Source of the DNA: Bacillota bacterium
GTDB taxonomy: Bacteria; Bacillota; Clostridia; Oscillospirales; Ethanoligenentaceae
Direction: 5' to 3'
Assembly: GCA_023391835.1 (NCBI GenBank)
Contig: JAEWAE010000042.1
Location: forward strand, 1 to 35,480
Length of the DNA: 35,480 nt
In this document: positions 1 through 7,906 of the stretch, one piece after another
Position numbering within the stretch: the first letter of the stretch is position 1
Layout: every line of letters starts with the position of its first letter
Notes under the pieces: model-generated
What the model was told of the DNA's origin: nothing
Databases searched by the model: none
What the model saw: only the letters and a program-made list of their open reading frames with translations
Translations under genes and position numbers: made by a program

Positions 1-40
1 GGCATGAATGCCGCAGGCCCCGCCCGTCTGCCCGATGCGT

Positions 41-1045
41 TTATAGGTTGGCGAATTTCACGAGCGTACGGATCATCTGGGAGGTGAAGCCGTGCTCGTT
101 GTCGTACCACGCGACGGTCTTGACCAACTGGCTGTCGCCAAAGGTGCTGACCTCCGTCTGAGTCGCGTCAAAGACCGAGCCGAAATTCGTGCCGATGATA
201 TCCGACGACACGATCTCCTCGTCGGTATAGCCGAAGGATTCGTTGCCGACGGCGGCTTCCTTCATGGCCTGGTTGATTTCTTCCACCGTCGTCTTTTTCG
301 ACAGGATGCTGACAAGCTCCGTGACCGAGCCGTCCACCACAGGCACCCGCTGTGCGTGGCCCTGCAGCCGGCCGTTCAGCTCCGGGATGACCAGGCCGAT
401 GGCCTTGGCCGCGCCGGTGGTGTGAGGGATGGTGTTGACGGCCGCGGCGCGCGCCGCCCGCAGATTATTGCCGCGGGGGCCGTCCACCAGCATCTGCGTG
501 CCCGTGTAGGCATGGATGGTCGTCATGGTGCCCAGCACGATGCCGAAACGGTCGTGGAGAGCTTTGGCCATGGGGGCCAGGCAGTTGGTCGTGCAGGAAG
601 CCACCGAGATGATCTTGTCATCCTTGGTCAGCGTGTCGTCGTTGACGCTGTACACAATCGTCTTGATCTTGCCGGCCGGAGCGGAAATCAGCACCTTCTT
701 GGCGCCTGCCCGCAGATGGGCCGCCGACTTTTCCTCCGAGGTGTAAAAGCCGGTGGATTCGATCACCACATCCACCTTTTCGGCGCCCCAGGGGATATTT
801 TCCGCGTTGCGCTCGGCATAGACGCGGATAGACTTGCCATCCACGACGATGGAATCTTCCGTCGCTTCCACCTTGCCGGGGAACCGGCCGAACGTGGAGT
901 CGTACTGCAGCAGATGAGCCAGCACTCTGGGGCTGGTCAGGTCGTTGACGGCCACGACTTCCAAGTCTTTGCTCACTTCGCGAATCCGGCGGAACGCCAG
1001 CCGCCCGATTCTTCCGAAACCATTGATGCCGATTCGAATTGCCAT
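41..1045 (-). CDS. gap: Type I glyceraldehyde-3-phosphate dehydrogenase
   Basis: Cytosolic glycolytic enzyme that oxidises and phosphorylates glyceraldehyde 3-phosphate to 1,3-bisphosphoglycerate with NAD+. The 334-residue length is normal for the family. The N-terminal Rossmann motif GINGFGRIGR (residues 7-16) is intact, Asp35 after the second strand fits NAD rather than NADP use, the catalytic cysteine is Cys151 in SCTTNC, and His178 is its general base. The C-terminal WYDNEHGF motif is present. The ATG is preceded by a GGAAGAAGGA ribosome binding site. It is transcribed alone from a promoter at 1090-1118; whatever lies downstream is outside the window. The identification is secure. Confidence 0.97.
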   Translation of the reverse strand: MAIRIGINGFGRIGRLAFRRIREVSKDLEVVAVNDLTSPRVLAHLLQYDSTFGRFPGKVEATEDSIVVDGKSIRVYAERNAENIPWGAEKVDVVIESTGFYTSEEKSAAHLRAGAKKVLISAPAGKIKTIVYSVNDDTLTKDDKIISVASCTTNCLAPMAKALHDRFGIVLGTMTTIHAYTGTQMLVDGPRGNNLRAARAAAVNTIPHTTGAAKAIGLVIPELNGRLQGHAQRVPVVDGSVTELVSILSKKTTVEEINQAMKEAAVGNESFGYTDEEIVSSDIIGTNFGSVFDATQTEVSTFGDSQLVKTVAWYDNEHGFTSQMIRTLVKFANL

Positions 1046-1089
1046 ATAGATCCTTCTTCCTTTGCCCTGTGTCTTGTGCGTCCGCTTCT

Positions 1090-1118
1090 ATTGTACCCCG
1101 GAAAAAAGGAAAACACAA
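1090..1118 (-). promoter_or_regulatory. Sigma-A promoter of gap
   Basis: On the minus strand, TTGTGT, a 17-base spacer and TACAAT. The start point would fall near 1083, giving a leader of about 40 bases before the gap ATG. No operator symmetry was seen. Confidence 0.6.
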
Positions 1119-1229
1119 TCCCGCCGCCCCACGGCGATGCGGTTTTTATGGGTGCTGCGGTTTTTCTCGGCGGAACGGCCCCGATTTTTCAAGCGGGATA
1201 TTGCATTTCCTCATTGGTGTGGCTATACT

Positions 1230-1238
1230 TGGTATAAT
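1230..1238 (+). promoter_or_regulatory. Extended -10 promoter of the CDGSH gene
   Basis: TGG followed by a perfect TATAAT (1233-1238), an extended -10 element. No good -35 lies at the usual distance. It sits 27 bases before the chosen ATG at 1265. Confidence 0.5.
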
Positions 1239-1264
1239 CTCCACGTAAGAAAGGAATGACAGAG

Positions 1265-1504
1265 ATGAGTGAACCGGTAATTGCCCAAAAAGAGCCATAT
1301 GCGGTGCAGGTCGAAAAAGGAAAAACATACTATTGGTGCGCCTGCGGGCGAAGCAAAAACCAGCCGTTCTGCGACGGCTCCCACCACGGCACGGAATTCA
1401 CTCCGAAGGCGTTCACCGCCGAGGAAACCGGAACCGTATATCTGTGCGGCTGCAAGCATACCAAGCATCCGCCCTTCTGCGACGGGACCCATCACTCTCT
1501 CTAA
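1265..1504 (+). CDS. Tandem CDGSH-type iron-sulfur protein
   Basis: Small (79 residues) cytosolic iron-sulfur protein. It carries two CDGSH motifs: CACG...FCDGSHHG in the first half and CGCK...FCDGTHHS at the C-terminus. Each supplies three cysteines and one histidine, the ligand set of a 2Fe-2S cluster in this family (mitoNEET-like zf-CDGSH), so two clusters are expected. The family is thought to act in redox or cluster transfer; no specific partner is known here. An upstream in-frame ATG at 1256 exists, but AAAGGA lies directly against it and at good spacing from 1265, so 1265 is preferred. Monocistronic, ending in a strong hairpin. Confidence 0.9.
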   Translation: MSEPVIAQKEPYAVQVEKGKTYYWCACGRSKNQPFCDGSHHGTEFTPKAFTAEETGTVYLCGCKHTKHPPFCDGTHHSL

Positions 1505-1521
1505 GTCGAGGCCCCACAGCC

Positions 1522-1558
1522 GACGCCCCGCCCGGCACTGCCGGAGCGGGGCGTCTTT
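1522..1558 (+). terminator. Rho-independent terminator after the CDGSH gene
   Basis: GACGCCCCG (1522-1530) pairs with CGGGGCGTC (1547-1555). Inside it CCGGC (1532-1536) pairs with GCCGG (1540-1544). The stem is followed by TTTCT. It lies between convergent genes; the T-rich side serves the plus strand. Confidence 0.7.
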
Positions 1559-1580
1559 CTGCCGCGCGCAGCCCCGCGGC

Positions 1581-1973
1581 TCAGAAGCGGACGACTTCCG
1601 GCTCCCCGCTCATCGAGCAGAAAGTGGCCGTCGCGTCTTTGAGATAAAAGACGGTGCAGTTACCATCCCCGGCCTTGTACATTTTTTGAAGGGACGGATA
1701 GTCTTCCAGCAGACTCCGGCTGGCTTCCGAGCGCTCGTCTTCCACCGCGACGGCGGTCAGACGAATCCACTGATCCCCGGTCACGGCGGTGATTTCGACC
1801 TTCGGGTTGGCCTTGAGCTGCTTATACACGTCCTTGACCCGGCCGGTCTGGATATAGAGTCGGTTTTCAAACACGTGCGCGGTGCCGAACGGGCGCACCC
1901 GCGGCTGGTCGCCGTCCATCGTGGCGAGATAATATGTGCCGCACTTCTTTAAAAATTCACATACCTTCTGCAT
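1581..1973 (-). CDS. Pyridoxamine 5'-phosphate oxidase-like flavin-binding protein
   Basis: A 130-residue protein of the FMN-binding split-barrel superfamily. The N-terminal half has the family pattern of a helix, then YYLATMDGDQPRVRPFG, then LYIQTGRVKDVYKQLKANP, where the Arg-Pro-Phe and the TGR-K segment contact FMN phosphate in related proteins. It is much shorter than true PdxH (over 200 residues), so it is more likely a flavin-dependent reductase or flavin sensor than a vitamin B6 enzyme; the substrate is unknown. AGGAGG precedes the ATG. It is divergent from an HxlR regulator, a common pairing in which the regulator controls the flavoprotein. Confidence 0.85.
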   Translation of the reverse strand: MQKVCEFLKKCGTYYLATMDGDQPRVRPFGTAHVFENRLYIQTGRVKDVYKQLKANPKVEITAVTGDQWIRLTAVAVEDERSEASRSLLEDYPSLQKMYKAGDGNCTVFYLKDATATFCSMSGEPEVVRF

Positions 1974-1992
1974 ACAACAGCCTCCTGGAGTC

Positions 1993-2020
1993 TTGACGGA
2001 TTTGGATTTTCGACTATCAT
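1993..2020 (+). promoter_or_regulatory. Candidate promoter of the HxlR gene
   Basis: TTGACG, a 16-base spacer and TATCAT on the plus strand, in the 127-base gap between the two divergent genes. The same gap has an AT-rich stretch (about 2057-2080) with repeated AGTA/TACTT half-sites of the kind bound by HxlR proteins; the exact operator is not certain. Confidence 0.45.
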
Positions 2021-2100
2021 TAAATCATAGAACCGCCATACACGCAAGTACAGACATTTTAAATAGTAAGTATCTTTTATGAAACAGGCGGGAGGAAACC

Positions 2101-2448
2101 ATGCCCGAGGATCTTTTCGGGGTCTGCCCCTATACGACGGCGCAGCGGCTGCTGGCCGGCAAATGGACACTGCTGATCTTATATTGCCTGAGCCGCCGGA
2201 CGATGCGCTTCGGCGAGCTGCAGCGGGAGCTGCCCCATCTGACGCAGGCCACACTTTCCCGCCAGCTGCGCACCATGGAGGCAAACCGTCTGATCGTGCG
2301 CCGGGTTTACAGCCAGATCCCGCCGAAGGTTGAGTATTCGCTCAGCGCGCTGGGCGAGCATTTCCGGCCCGTGCTGGACGCCCTGCGCGACTGGGGGGAG
2401 GAATCCATCGCGTCCCTGCGGCGGGAGGGGATGATTTCCCCCACCTGA
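2101..2448 (+). CDS. HxlR-family winged-helix transcriptional regulator
   Basis: A 115-residue DNA-binding protein. The HxlR signature is complete: a cysteine near the N-terminus (Cys9 in GVCPY), then GKWTLLILYCLS, RRTMRFGELQREL, a recognition helix around LTQATLSRQLRTMEANRLI, and the wing RRVYSQIPPKVEYSLS. In studied relatives (YodB, HypR) the N-terminal cysteine senses quinones, aldehydes or disulfide stress; that is inferred here from position only. GGGAGGAAA gives a strong ribosome binding site before ATG 2101. Divergent from the split-barrel flavoprotein, its likely target. Confidence 0.92.
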   Translation: MPEDLFGVCPYTTAQRLLAGKWTLLILYCLSRRTMRFGELQRELPHLTQATLSRQLRTMEANRLIVRRVYSQIPPKVEYSLSALGEHFRPVLDALRDWGEESIASLRREGMISPT

Positions 2449-2495
2449 GACCGATGCTCCCGGAACGGGCGGCCGTAAAATTCACATCTTATCCA

Positions 2496-2523
2496 TTGAC
2501 AAAAGCGGAAAACGCCATAAGAT
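2496..2523 (+). promoter_or_regulatory. Sigma-A promoter of sepF
   Basis: Perfect TTGACA (2496-2501), a 16-base spacer and TAAGAT (2518-2523). The start would be near 2530, about 73 bases before the sepF ATG. Confidence 0.6.
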
Positions 2524-2602
2524 AAAAGATACATACACCGGCGCGGGCTCCCACCCAGCTCCGGCCGGCCCCTTGGGGGAAGCAGAAAGGATCGTACGGA
2601 AC

Positions 2603-3055
2603 ATGAGCTTGATGGAAAAACTGAAAAACATCATGGAAACGCCGGAAGACGAAGAAGAAGAGACCCCGGATGTTCCGGCTCCCGCCGATACGGAGCCGGG
2701 CACGGGAACGTCGGCCAAGCGTTCCGACCGACAGCACGACAAGGTCGTGAGCATCCACGCTACGGCGGCTCTGCAGGTCTATGTCGTCAAGCCCCAGCAG
2801 TTCGACGACGCCAGCGTCATCGCCGACCTGCTCAAGGATATGCGCACCATCGTGCTGAATCTGGAAGACACCAAGCGGGAAATCGCCCATCGCCTGCTGG
2901 ATTTCCTGGGCGGCGTCGCCTATGCTTACAACGGACAGATCAAGCAGATCGCCAACAACACCTTTCTCATCGCCCCCTACAATGTGGAGCTGATGGGGAA
3001 CCTGCTGGACGACCTGCAATCCAGCGGCTGGGATATGCCCGAAAAGCAGCCGTGA
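2603..3055 (+). CDS. sepF: Cell division protein SepF
   Basis: Cytoplasmic protein that anchors FtsZ to the membrane and aligns Z-ring filaments in Gram-positive bacteria. The 150-residue protein has the three SepF parts: an N-terminal amphipathic membrane-binding helix (MSLMEKLKNIME), an acidic flexible linker (residues 14-45), and the conserved C-terminal beta domain starting at VVSIHA, with the typical VVKPQQFDDASVIADLLK and LDFLGGVAYAYNGQIKQIANNTFLIAPYNVE. A TTG start at 2573 is in frame, but ATG 2603 gives the correct amphipathic N-terminus and is preceded by AGAAAGGA. Unlike in many Bacillota it is not next to ftsZ, ylmE or divIVA here. Confidence 0.95.
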   Translation: MSLMEKLKNIMETPEDEEEETPDVPAPADTEPGTGTSAKRSDRQHDKVVSIHATAALQVYVVKPQQFDDASVIADLLKDMRTIVLNLEDTKREIAHRLLDFLGGVAYAYNGQIKQIANNTFLIAPYNVELMGNLLDDLQSSGWDMPEKQP

Positions 3056-3152
3056 CCCATACATTCTGAGACGGCTCCGGGTGCCACACGTCAGGCCGCC
3101 GACGTACACAACGGCGGGGCGAATACGCAATAGGAGAAGGAGAGCGACAGCG

Positions 3153-3332
3153 ATGCCGTTTGGCGATCCGGGCCAGTTCAGCCGCTGGAACCGCCGGGAT
3201 CAATTCACTTATACGCGCATGTACGACGCATCCCATCCCCGCAGGCGGAGGCCGGGGAACGCCGGATGCCTGAGCATGCTGCTGCTCGTCGCCGCTGCCG
3301 CTCTGGCAGCCGTACACCTGCCGCGGGGCTGA
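3153..3332 (+). CDS. Small single-pass membrane protein, 59 residues
   Basis: Not recognised. AGGAGAAGGAGAG upstream of ATG 3153 is a very strong ribosome binding site, the best reason to believe the gene. The protein has a polar, aromatic and Arg-rich N-terminal half (RWNRRDQF, then HPRRRRPGNAG) and one hydrophobic segment near the C-terminus (about residues 39-55, LSMLLLVAAAALAAVHL). Positive charge before the segment predicts the N-terminus inside. It follows sepF by 97 bases and may be read from the same transcript. A role in the cell envelope is only a guess. Confidence 0.55.
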   Translation: MPFGDPGQFSRWNRRDQFTYTRMYDASHPRRRRPGNAGCLSMLLLVAAAALAAVHLPRG

Positions 3333-3362
3333 CCGCGGCCCGTCAACCCGTGCGCCCGCCGT

Positions 3363-3391
3363 TTGAAATGCCCGCAGCAGGGGCGTATAAT
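3363..3391 (+). promoter_or_regulatory. Strong sigma-A promoter of the MATE gene
   Basis: TTGAAA (3363-3368), a 17-base spacer and a perfect TATAAT (3386-3391). The start would be near 3398, leaving a leader of about 26 bases before the TTG at 3424. Confidence 0.7.
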
Positions 3392-3423
3392 GGGCATATC
3401 ATACAAACGGGGGACGCGGAAAA

Positions 3424-4776
3424 TTGGACAACCACTACGAAGAAAGTCTGGGCCGTCAGCGCATGCTGACGCTGATTTTCCGCATGGCGCTGCCCTCCGT
3501 GGCCGCCCAACTGGTCAATCTGCTATACGGCATCGTCGACCGCATTTACATCGGCCATATTCCCGTCATCGGCACGGAGGCGCTGGCCGGCGTGGGAGTG
3601 ACAAACTCCGTCATCCTGCTGATATCGGCCTTTTCCCAGATCGTGGGCGGGGGAGGTACCTCGCTGGCCGCCGTGGCGCTCGGGCGGGGGGACAGGGATC
3701 GGGCCGACAAAATTCTGGGCAACGGATTTGTCATGCTGCTCGTTTTCACGGCGATAACCGTGACACTGACCTATGTCTTCATGGAGCCGCTGCTGCGTTT
3801 GACCGGTGCGTCGGATCACACTATCGGTTACGCCATGGATTTTCTCAGTGTCTATCTCATCGGCACGCTTTTCGTGCAGATCGCCAGCGGCCTCAACGGC
3901 TTTATCAGCTGTCAGGGGCGGCCGGGCGTCGCCATGGCCTCGGTGCTCATCGGTGCGGCCCTGAATATTGTGCTCGACCCGATTTTCATTTTTGTCTGCG
4001 GCTGGGGCGTACAGGGCGCCGCCGGGGCGACCGTGATCGCCCAGCTGTGCAGTGCCGCCTGGGTGCTGGGATTTCTCGGTTCGCACCGCGCCTCCCTGCG
4101 CATCCGTCGGGCCTGTCTGCGGCCCGACGGCCGGGTGATCCGCTCGGTGCTGGCACTGGGTGTTTCGCCGTTTGTCATGGCGAGCACCGAGAGCCTGATC
4201 GGCTTCGTGCTCAACGGCAGTCTGGCCCGTTTTGGGGATATTTACGTCAGTGCGCTGGCGGTGATGCAAAGCGCCATGCAGGCGGTGAGCGTGCCGCTCA
4301 GCGGCTTCGCTCAGGGGGTCATTCCGGTCATCAGCTATAATTACGGCCACGGCTCCCCCCGGCGGGTGAAGTCCTGCTTCCACATCACGATGGCCGTCAC
4401 GTTTTCATTCAATTTTTTGCTGGTGCTTCTGTTCATTCTACTCCCGGCTGAAACGGCGCGGCTTTTCACCGGCGACGCCGCACTCATCGCGGTGGTGCGC
4501 CGGGTGATGCCGGTGTTTTTGGCGGGGATGAGCATCTTCGGCCTGCAGCGGACCTGTCAGAATACTTTTGTGGCGCTCGGGCAGGCCAAAGTCTCGCTTT
4601 TCATCGCGCTGCTGCGCAAAGTGATACTGCTGGTGCCGCTGGCACTGATACTGCCCCGCTTCATGGGTGTGATGGGCGTGTATGCCGCCGAAGCCATTGC
4701 AGACGGCACGGCGGCCGTCATCTGCACCGCCATTTTCGCCGTGCTGTTCCCCAAAATCCTGCGGCGGCCGGCCTGA
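3424..4776 (+). CDS. MATE-family multidrug/organic cation exporter
   Basis: Integral membrane antiporter that expels drugs or metabolites using a Na+ or H+ gradient. The 450 residues and about 12 hydrophobic segments match the family. Typical sequences are LPSVAAQLVNLLYGIVDRIYIG in the first helix and GVGVTNSVILLISAF in the second (split by loops), and the second half repeats the pattern with PVISYNYGHGSPRRVK. It fits the NorM/DinF-like branch common in Clostridia. The start is TTG, with a weak GCGGA upstream; no better ATG exists near the N-terminus. Convergent with the following regulator gene. Confidence 0.93.
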   Translation: MDNHYEESLGRQRMLTLIFRMALPSVAAQLVNLLYGIVDRIYIGHIPVIGTEALAGVGVTNSVILLISAFSQIVGGGGTSLAAVALGRGDRDRADKILGNGFVMLLVFTAITVTLTYVFMEPLLRLTGASDHTIGYAMDFLSVYLIGTLFVQIASGLNGFISCQGRPGVAMASVLIGAALNIVLDPIFIFVCGWGVQGAAGATVIAQLCSAAWVLGFLGSHRASLRIRRACLRPDGRVIRSVLALGVSPFVMASTESLIGFVLNGSLARFGDIYVSALAVMQSAMQAVSVPLSGFAQGVIPVISYNYGHGSPRRVKSCFHITMAVTFSFNFLLVLLFILLPAETARLFTGDAALIAVVRRVMPVFLAGMSIFGLQRTCQNTFVALGQAKVSLFIALLRKVILLVPLALILPRFMGVMGVYAAEAIADGTAAVICTAIFAVLFPKILRRPA

Positions 4777-4818
4777 CCGCCCCGGGCCGCCCGGCTGTGA
4801 AACGTCTGCCCATCACTT

Positions 4819-5925
4819 TCACCCCGGCCCGGGCACCGCATCGGGGCGGATATCCCGCACTGACTCGCGCACGACCAGCCGGGGAGTGAGCCGCCTGGCA
4901 AACGGCCTGCCTCCCCCGATGAGGCCGAGCAGCCCCTGGGCGGCGGCGCGGCCGATCGCCTGATGGGCATGGGCGACAGAGGTCAGCCCCACGGAGGAAA
5001 GCCGACAGAGATCCGAGTCATCGAAACCGATGACCGACACGTCCTGCGGCACCCGGAGACCCAGTCTTTCCAGCAGGCGGACCGTCTGGAGCGCGATCTG
5101 GTCGTTGTAGCATACGACGGCGGTGGCGCCGTCGAGCCTGCCCCGCAGCACGCCGTCGGATTCCCCGCCGAACAGCGTGGGGATATCCTCGGTCGTATAC
5201 CAGATCACGGCGTTCTCGTCCACGGTGAGCCCGTGGTCGTGCATGCTCCGCAAAAAACCCTCGTACCGCCGGTGCCCCTGCATGTCGTCGGATTTGAAAA
5301 AGGCCGCGATGCGGGTGTGCCCGCGCCGGATCAGATAGTCGCCCGCCAGGAAGCCGGACTTTTCGTCATCCATCCGCACGCAGGAGGCGGCGAACGCCTC
5401 GTAGCCGCTGTGGAGGAACACCACCGGGATGTGCCGCTCGTCAAATTGCCGCAGCAGATCGAGATTCGGGTTGGGCAGGGCGCTTTTGGTGCCCTCGATG
5501 AGCAGGCCGTCTACCCCGCGTTCCAGCATCGACTGCAGGCAGAGGCGCTCTTTTTCCACCTTGTTGTGGGTGATCCCCAGACTGATGGCATACCGCTGCT
5601 GCGTCAGCACGGTTTCGGCGCCCCGGATGATCGAGGGGAAAATATAGTCGTCCACATAGGTGATGAGAATGCCCACCGTCCGCCCGGCGGACCGCTCGCC
5701 CGTGCCGGAAGCCCGCACGAACGTGCCGCTGCCGTGGCGCTTTTCCAGCATCCCGGCGCTCACCAGCTGATCGATGGCGTGCCGCACGGTACAGCGGCTC
5801 AGCCCAAACCGGCGGGTGAGCTCGTTTTCCGACGGGATCTTTTCGCCGCAGCCGATCTGCTTGCTCCGGATCAGTTCCCGGATATATGTCTCGACCCGCT
5901 CGTATTTATGCATGGGATTTTCCAT
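4819..5925 (-). CDS. GntR-type repressor with LacI-like sugar-binding domain (AraR-like)
   Basis: A 368-residue transcription factor. Residues 5-75 form a GntR winged helix (YIRELIRSKQIGCGEKIPSE, then FGLSRCTVRHAIDQLVSAG and the wing KRHGSGTF). Residues 82-360 form a periplasmic-binding-protein/LacI-type effector domain (GILITYVDDYIFP, DGLLIEGT, VCYNDQIALQTVRLL, VSVIGFDDSDLC). This is the AraR-like arrangement, and such proteins usually sense a sugar. No sugar gene is adjacent, so the target is unclear. GTG 5931 and ATG 5925 are both in frame; AAAGGTGG is best spaced for 5925. Confidence 0.9.
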   Translation of the reverse strand: MENPMHKYERVETYIRELIRSKQIGCGEKIPSENELTRRFGLSRCTVRHAIDQLVSAGMLEKRHGSGTFVRASGTGERSAGRTVGILITYVDDYIFPSIIRGAETVLTQQRYAISLGITHNKVEKERLCLQSMLERGVDGLLIEGTKSALPNPNLDLLRQFDERHIPVVFLHSGYEAFAASCVRMDDEKSGFLAGDYLIRRGHTRIAAFFKSDDMQGHRRYEGFLRSMHDHGLTVDENAVIWYTTEDIPTLFGGESDGVLRGRLDGATAVVCYNDQIALQTVRLLERLGLRVPQDVSVIGFDDSDLCRLSSVGLTSVAHAHQAIGRAAAQGLLGLIGGGRPFARRLTPRLVVRESVRDIRPDAVPGPG

Positions 5926-5975
5926 ACCCACCCACCTTTGCCCCCTCCGACCGGCGGGGCTCTTTCTTTGCTGTC

Positions 5976-6004
5976 ATTGTAGCATGGGGAACCGGACATG
6001 TCAA
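5976..6004 (-). promoter_or_regulatory. Sigma-A promoter of the GntR/LacI-type regulator
   Basis: Minus-strand TTGACA, a 17-base spacer and TACAAT. A short symmetric TACAAGTTGT (6025-6034) lies just upstream and could be an operator in the shared intergenic region, but it is short and this is unproven. Confidence 0.7.
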
Positions 6005-6092
6005 TTTGCCGCTCCATCGGGCCGTACAAGTTGTGCCGCCGGGAGCCGGTGCCGGGCGGACGCCCAATTTCCCGATTTGTGCGGCGTACCGG

Positions 6093-6121
6093 TTGATTTG
6101 CGCCCGCATTCCGGGTACACT
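6093..6121 (+). promoter_or_regulatory. Promoter of the DUF6171-type gene
   Basis: TTGATT (6093-6098), a 17-base spacer and TACACT (6116-6121), 62 bases before ATG 6184. Confidence 0.5.
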
Positions 6122-6183
6122 GGAGACGGATCGCGCGGCGCCATAGGCGCACCGCTGCGGGCCCCACCCGAGGAGAAGTGAAG

Positions 6184-6468
6184 ATGGAACGTACCGAAAA
6201 ATTCTGCCTGCGCTGCTATCTCGACGGGCTGGAGGCCGGCCCCGAGCCGGGCGCCATGGCCGAATACATCGCCCGTATCGACCCGGAGCAGCGGGCCGCC
6301 GAGGCGGTCTACCGTAAACGGCTGGAAACCTGCGCGGGCTGTTCCTCCCGCATCGGCGGCGTCTGCCGGTTATGCGGCTGTTTTGTGGAGCTGCGCGCGG
6401 CGCGGGCGTTTCAGTGCTGCCCGGATGTGCCCGCGCGGTGGGCGGCACAGCCCCATTCTGCCCTGTAA
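6184..6468 (+). CDS. DUF6171-type small cysteine-rich protein
   Basis: A 94-residue soluble protein. It has an N-terminal CLRCYL pair, and a C-terminal CAGCSSRIGGVCRLCGCFVELRA cluster (given in parts: CAGC, then CRLCGCFVELRA) followed by CC. The spacing of CxxC, CxxCxC and a final Cys pair looks metal binding and resembles the DUF6171 family of short Clostridia proteins, whose function is unknown. A GTG at 6178 is in frame, but GAGGAGA is spaced for ATG 6184. Transcribed alone and closed by a strong terminator. Confidence 0.75.
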   Translation: MERTEKFCLRCYLDGLEAGPEPGAMAEYIARIDPEQRAAEAVYRKRLETCAGCSSRIGGVCRLCGCFVELRAARAFQCCPDVPARWAAQPHSAL

Positions 6469-6478
6469 AACGCCCGTA

Positions 6479-6518
6479 AAAATATATCCCCCGGCTGTTT
6501 TGCCGGGGGATATATTTT
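6479..6518. terminator. Bidirectional terminator, 17-bp perfect stem
   Basis: AAAATATATCCCCCGGC (6479-6495) and its exact reverse complement (6502-6518) around the six-base loop TGTTTT. The GC core with A-rich/T-rich flanks on both sides suits termination of the converging DUF6171-type and MalY/PatB genes in both directions. Confidence 0.9.
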
Positions 6519-6569
6519 CCGGACGCCTACGGATTCAAATACGGGTTCACGGGTGCGGTCGATGTGTGA

Positions 6570-7775
6570 TTACCCGCGGAACACATAGCGGTCGAGCCGA
6601 TCCATAGCCTCCCGCACCCGGCTGAGCGGCAGCGCCAGATTCACACGCACGGCGCAGGGGCCGTGGAACATGCGGCCATCCTGCCAGGCGACGCCCACAT
6701 CCCAGCCGCTCTTTTCCAGCTCGTCGATGGTCTTGCCATGGGCCCGGCACCACTGGGTGCAGTCGAGGAAAAGCATGTAGGTCCCCTGGGGCTTGGCCAC
6801 CTGCACGCCCGGGAAATGCGCCGCGATATACCCGCAGGCGTAGTCGACGTTGTCGCTGAGCACCTCGCACAGCTCGTCCACCCACTCGGAGCCCTCGGGC
6901 CGGTAGGCACCGATCAGCGCGTGCATGCTCAGCACATTCATGGCATTATAGTGGGATTTGCTGCTCTGCGCACACACCCGGTCGCGTATGTAGGAATTAT
7001 AAATGATGTGGTAGGAGCCGACCAGCCCGGCCAGATTGAAGGTCTTGCTGGGCGCATAAAGCGCCACCGTCCGATCGCGGGCATCCGCGCCGACCGACTG
7101 GGTGGGAGTATGGCGGTGGCCCCGCAGTATGATATCCGACCAGATCTCGTCGGATACCACGACGCAGTGGTTGGCCCGATAGACTTCCATCGCCTTCTCG
7201 ATTTCCCACTTTTCCCATACGCGCCCGCAGGGGTTGTGCGGGTTGCAGAAAATGGCCACATGGATATGGTTTTTGCGGAGCTTTTCGTCCATATCCGCAT
7301 AGTCCATGCGCCATATGCCGTTCTCATCCAGCCGCAGCGGGCTGAGGACGATGCGGCGGCCGTTGTTTTCCACGCTCTTGGTAAAACCGATATAGGTGGG
7401 GGAGTGCAGCAGCACGGCGTCGCCGGGTGCCGAAAAGGCGGTGAGGGTGGAAATAAGCCCGCCCAGCACGCCGTTTTCATAGCCGATGGCTCCCCGTGTC
7501 AGGCCGGTCACGCCATGGCGGAGCTGCTGCCAGCGGATGATGGAATCGTAATAGGCATCCGTCGGGTCGAAATAGCCGAAAGCCGGGTGCTTGGCGCGCT
7601 CGATGATGGCCTCGGTCACCGTGGGCACCGTCGGGAAATTCATATCCGCCACCCACATGGGTATCGCGTCGAAGCCATCTTTAGGCCGGCCCGGCGCACC
7701 GCCGATGCCCAGCCCGTCCACCGCGACGGCATCTCTGCCGTGCCGGTCTATAATGGAAGTAAAGTCGTATTTCAT
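6570..7775 (-). CDS. patB: MalY/PatB-family PLP-dependent C-S lyase (cystathionine beta-lyase type)
   Basis: Cytosolic class I/II aminotransferase-fold enzyme of 401 residues. The MalY/PatB hallmarks are present: IPMWVADMNFPT near the N-terminus, HSPTYIGF, FCNPHNPCGRVW (cofactor-stacking and Asn contacts), SDEIWSDIIL with Asp209 for the pyridine nitrogen, and YAPSKTFNLAGL with the Schiff-base Lys244. Relatives split cystathionine or other cysteine S-conjugates to a thiol, pyruvate and ammonia. The start is ATG 7775 after GGGGGA; a longer in-frame extension upstream has no support. It is alone, with no sulfur-metabolism neighbour, so the true substrate is open. Confidence 0.92.
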   Translation of the reverse strand: MKYDFTSIIDRHGRDAVAVDGLGIGGAPGRPKDGFDAIPMWVADMNFPTVPTVTEAIIERAKHPAFGYFDPTDAYYDSIIRWQQLRHGVTGLTRGAIGYENGVLGGLISTLTAFSAPGDAVLLHSPTYIGFTKSVENNGRRIVLSPLRLDENGIWRMDYADMDEKLRKNHIHVAIFCNPHNPCGRVWEKWEIEKAMEVYRANHCVVVSDEIWSDIILRGHRHTPTQSVGADARDRTVALYAPSKTFNLAGLVGSYHIIYNSYIRDRVCAQSSKSHYNAMNVLSMHALIGAYRPEGSEWVDELCEVLSDNVDYACGYIAAHFPGVQVAKPQGTYMLFLDCTQWCRAHGKTIDELEKSGWDVGVAWQDGRMFHGPCAVRVNLALPLSRVREAMDRLDRYVFRG

Positions 7776-7890
7776 GCACAGTCCCCCCGTGACGGATTGC
7801 CGCCGATCATACACACCCGGCCCCGCCGACGGCAGCCCGGTCGGCGAGCCCCTCTGCCACTGTGGCGTGGTGCCCAATCACATAGATAAA

Positions 7891-7899
7891 AGTATACCA
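7891..7899 (-). promoter_or_regulatory. Extended -10 promoter of the MalY/PatB gene
   Basis: Minus strand TGG followed by TATACT; the -35 is weak. The predicted leader is about 110 bases. It sits back to back with the plus-strand promoter at 7907-7935, so one bound regulator could affect both. Confidence 0.5.
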
Positions 7900-7906
7900 C
7901 AAAATG

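Noticed and set aside
92..1237. A 381-codon plus-strand open frame opposite gap
   Set aside because: Antisense to an unmistakable GAPDH gene.
4777..4818. Short GC-rich inverted repeat between the MATE and GntR genes
   Set aside because: Only about 4 pairable bases and no T-run; not enough to call a terminator.
6025..6034. TACAAGTTGT as an AraR/GntR operator
   Set aside because: Only four-base arms, and no second copy seen; noted only as a possibility with the promoter.
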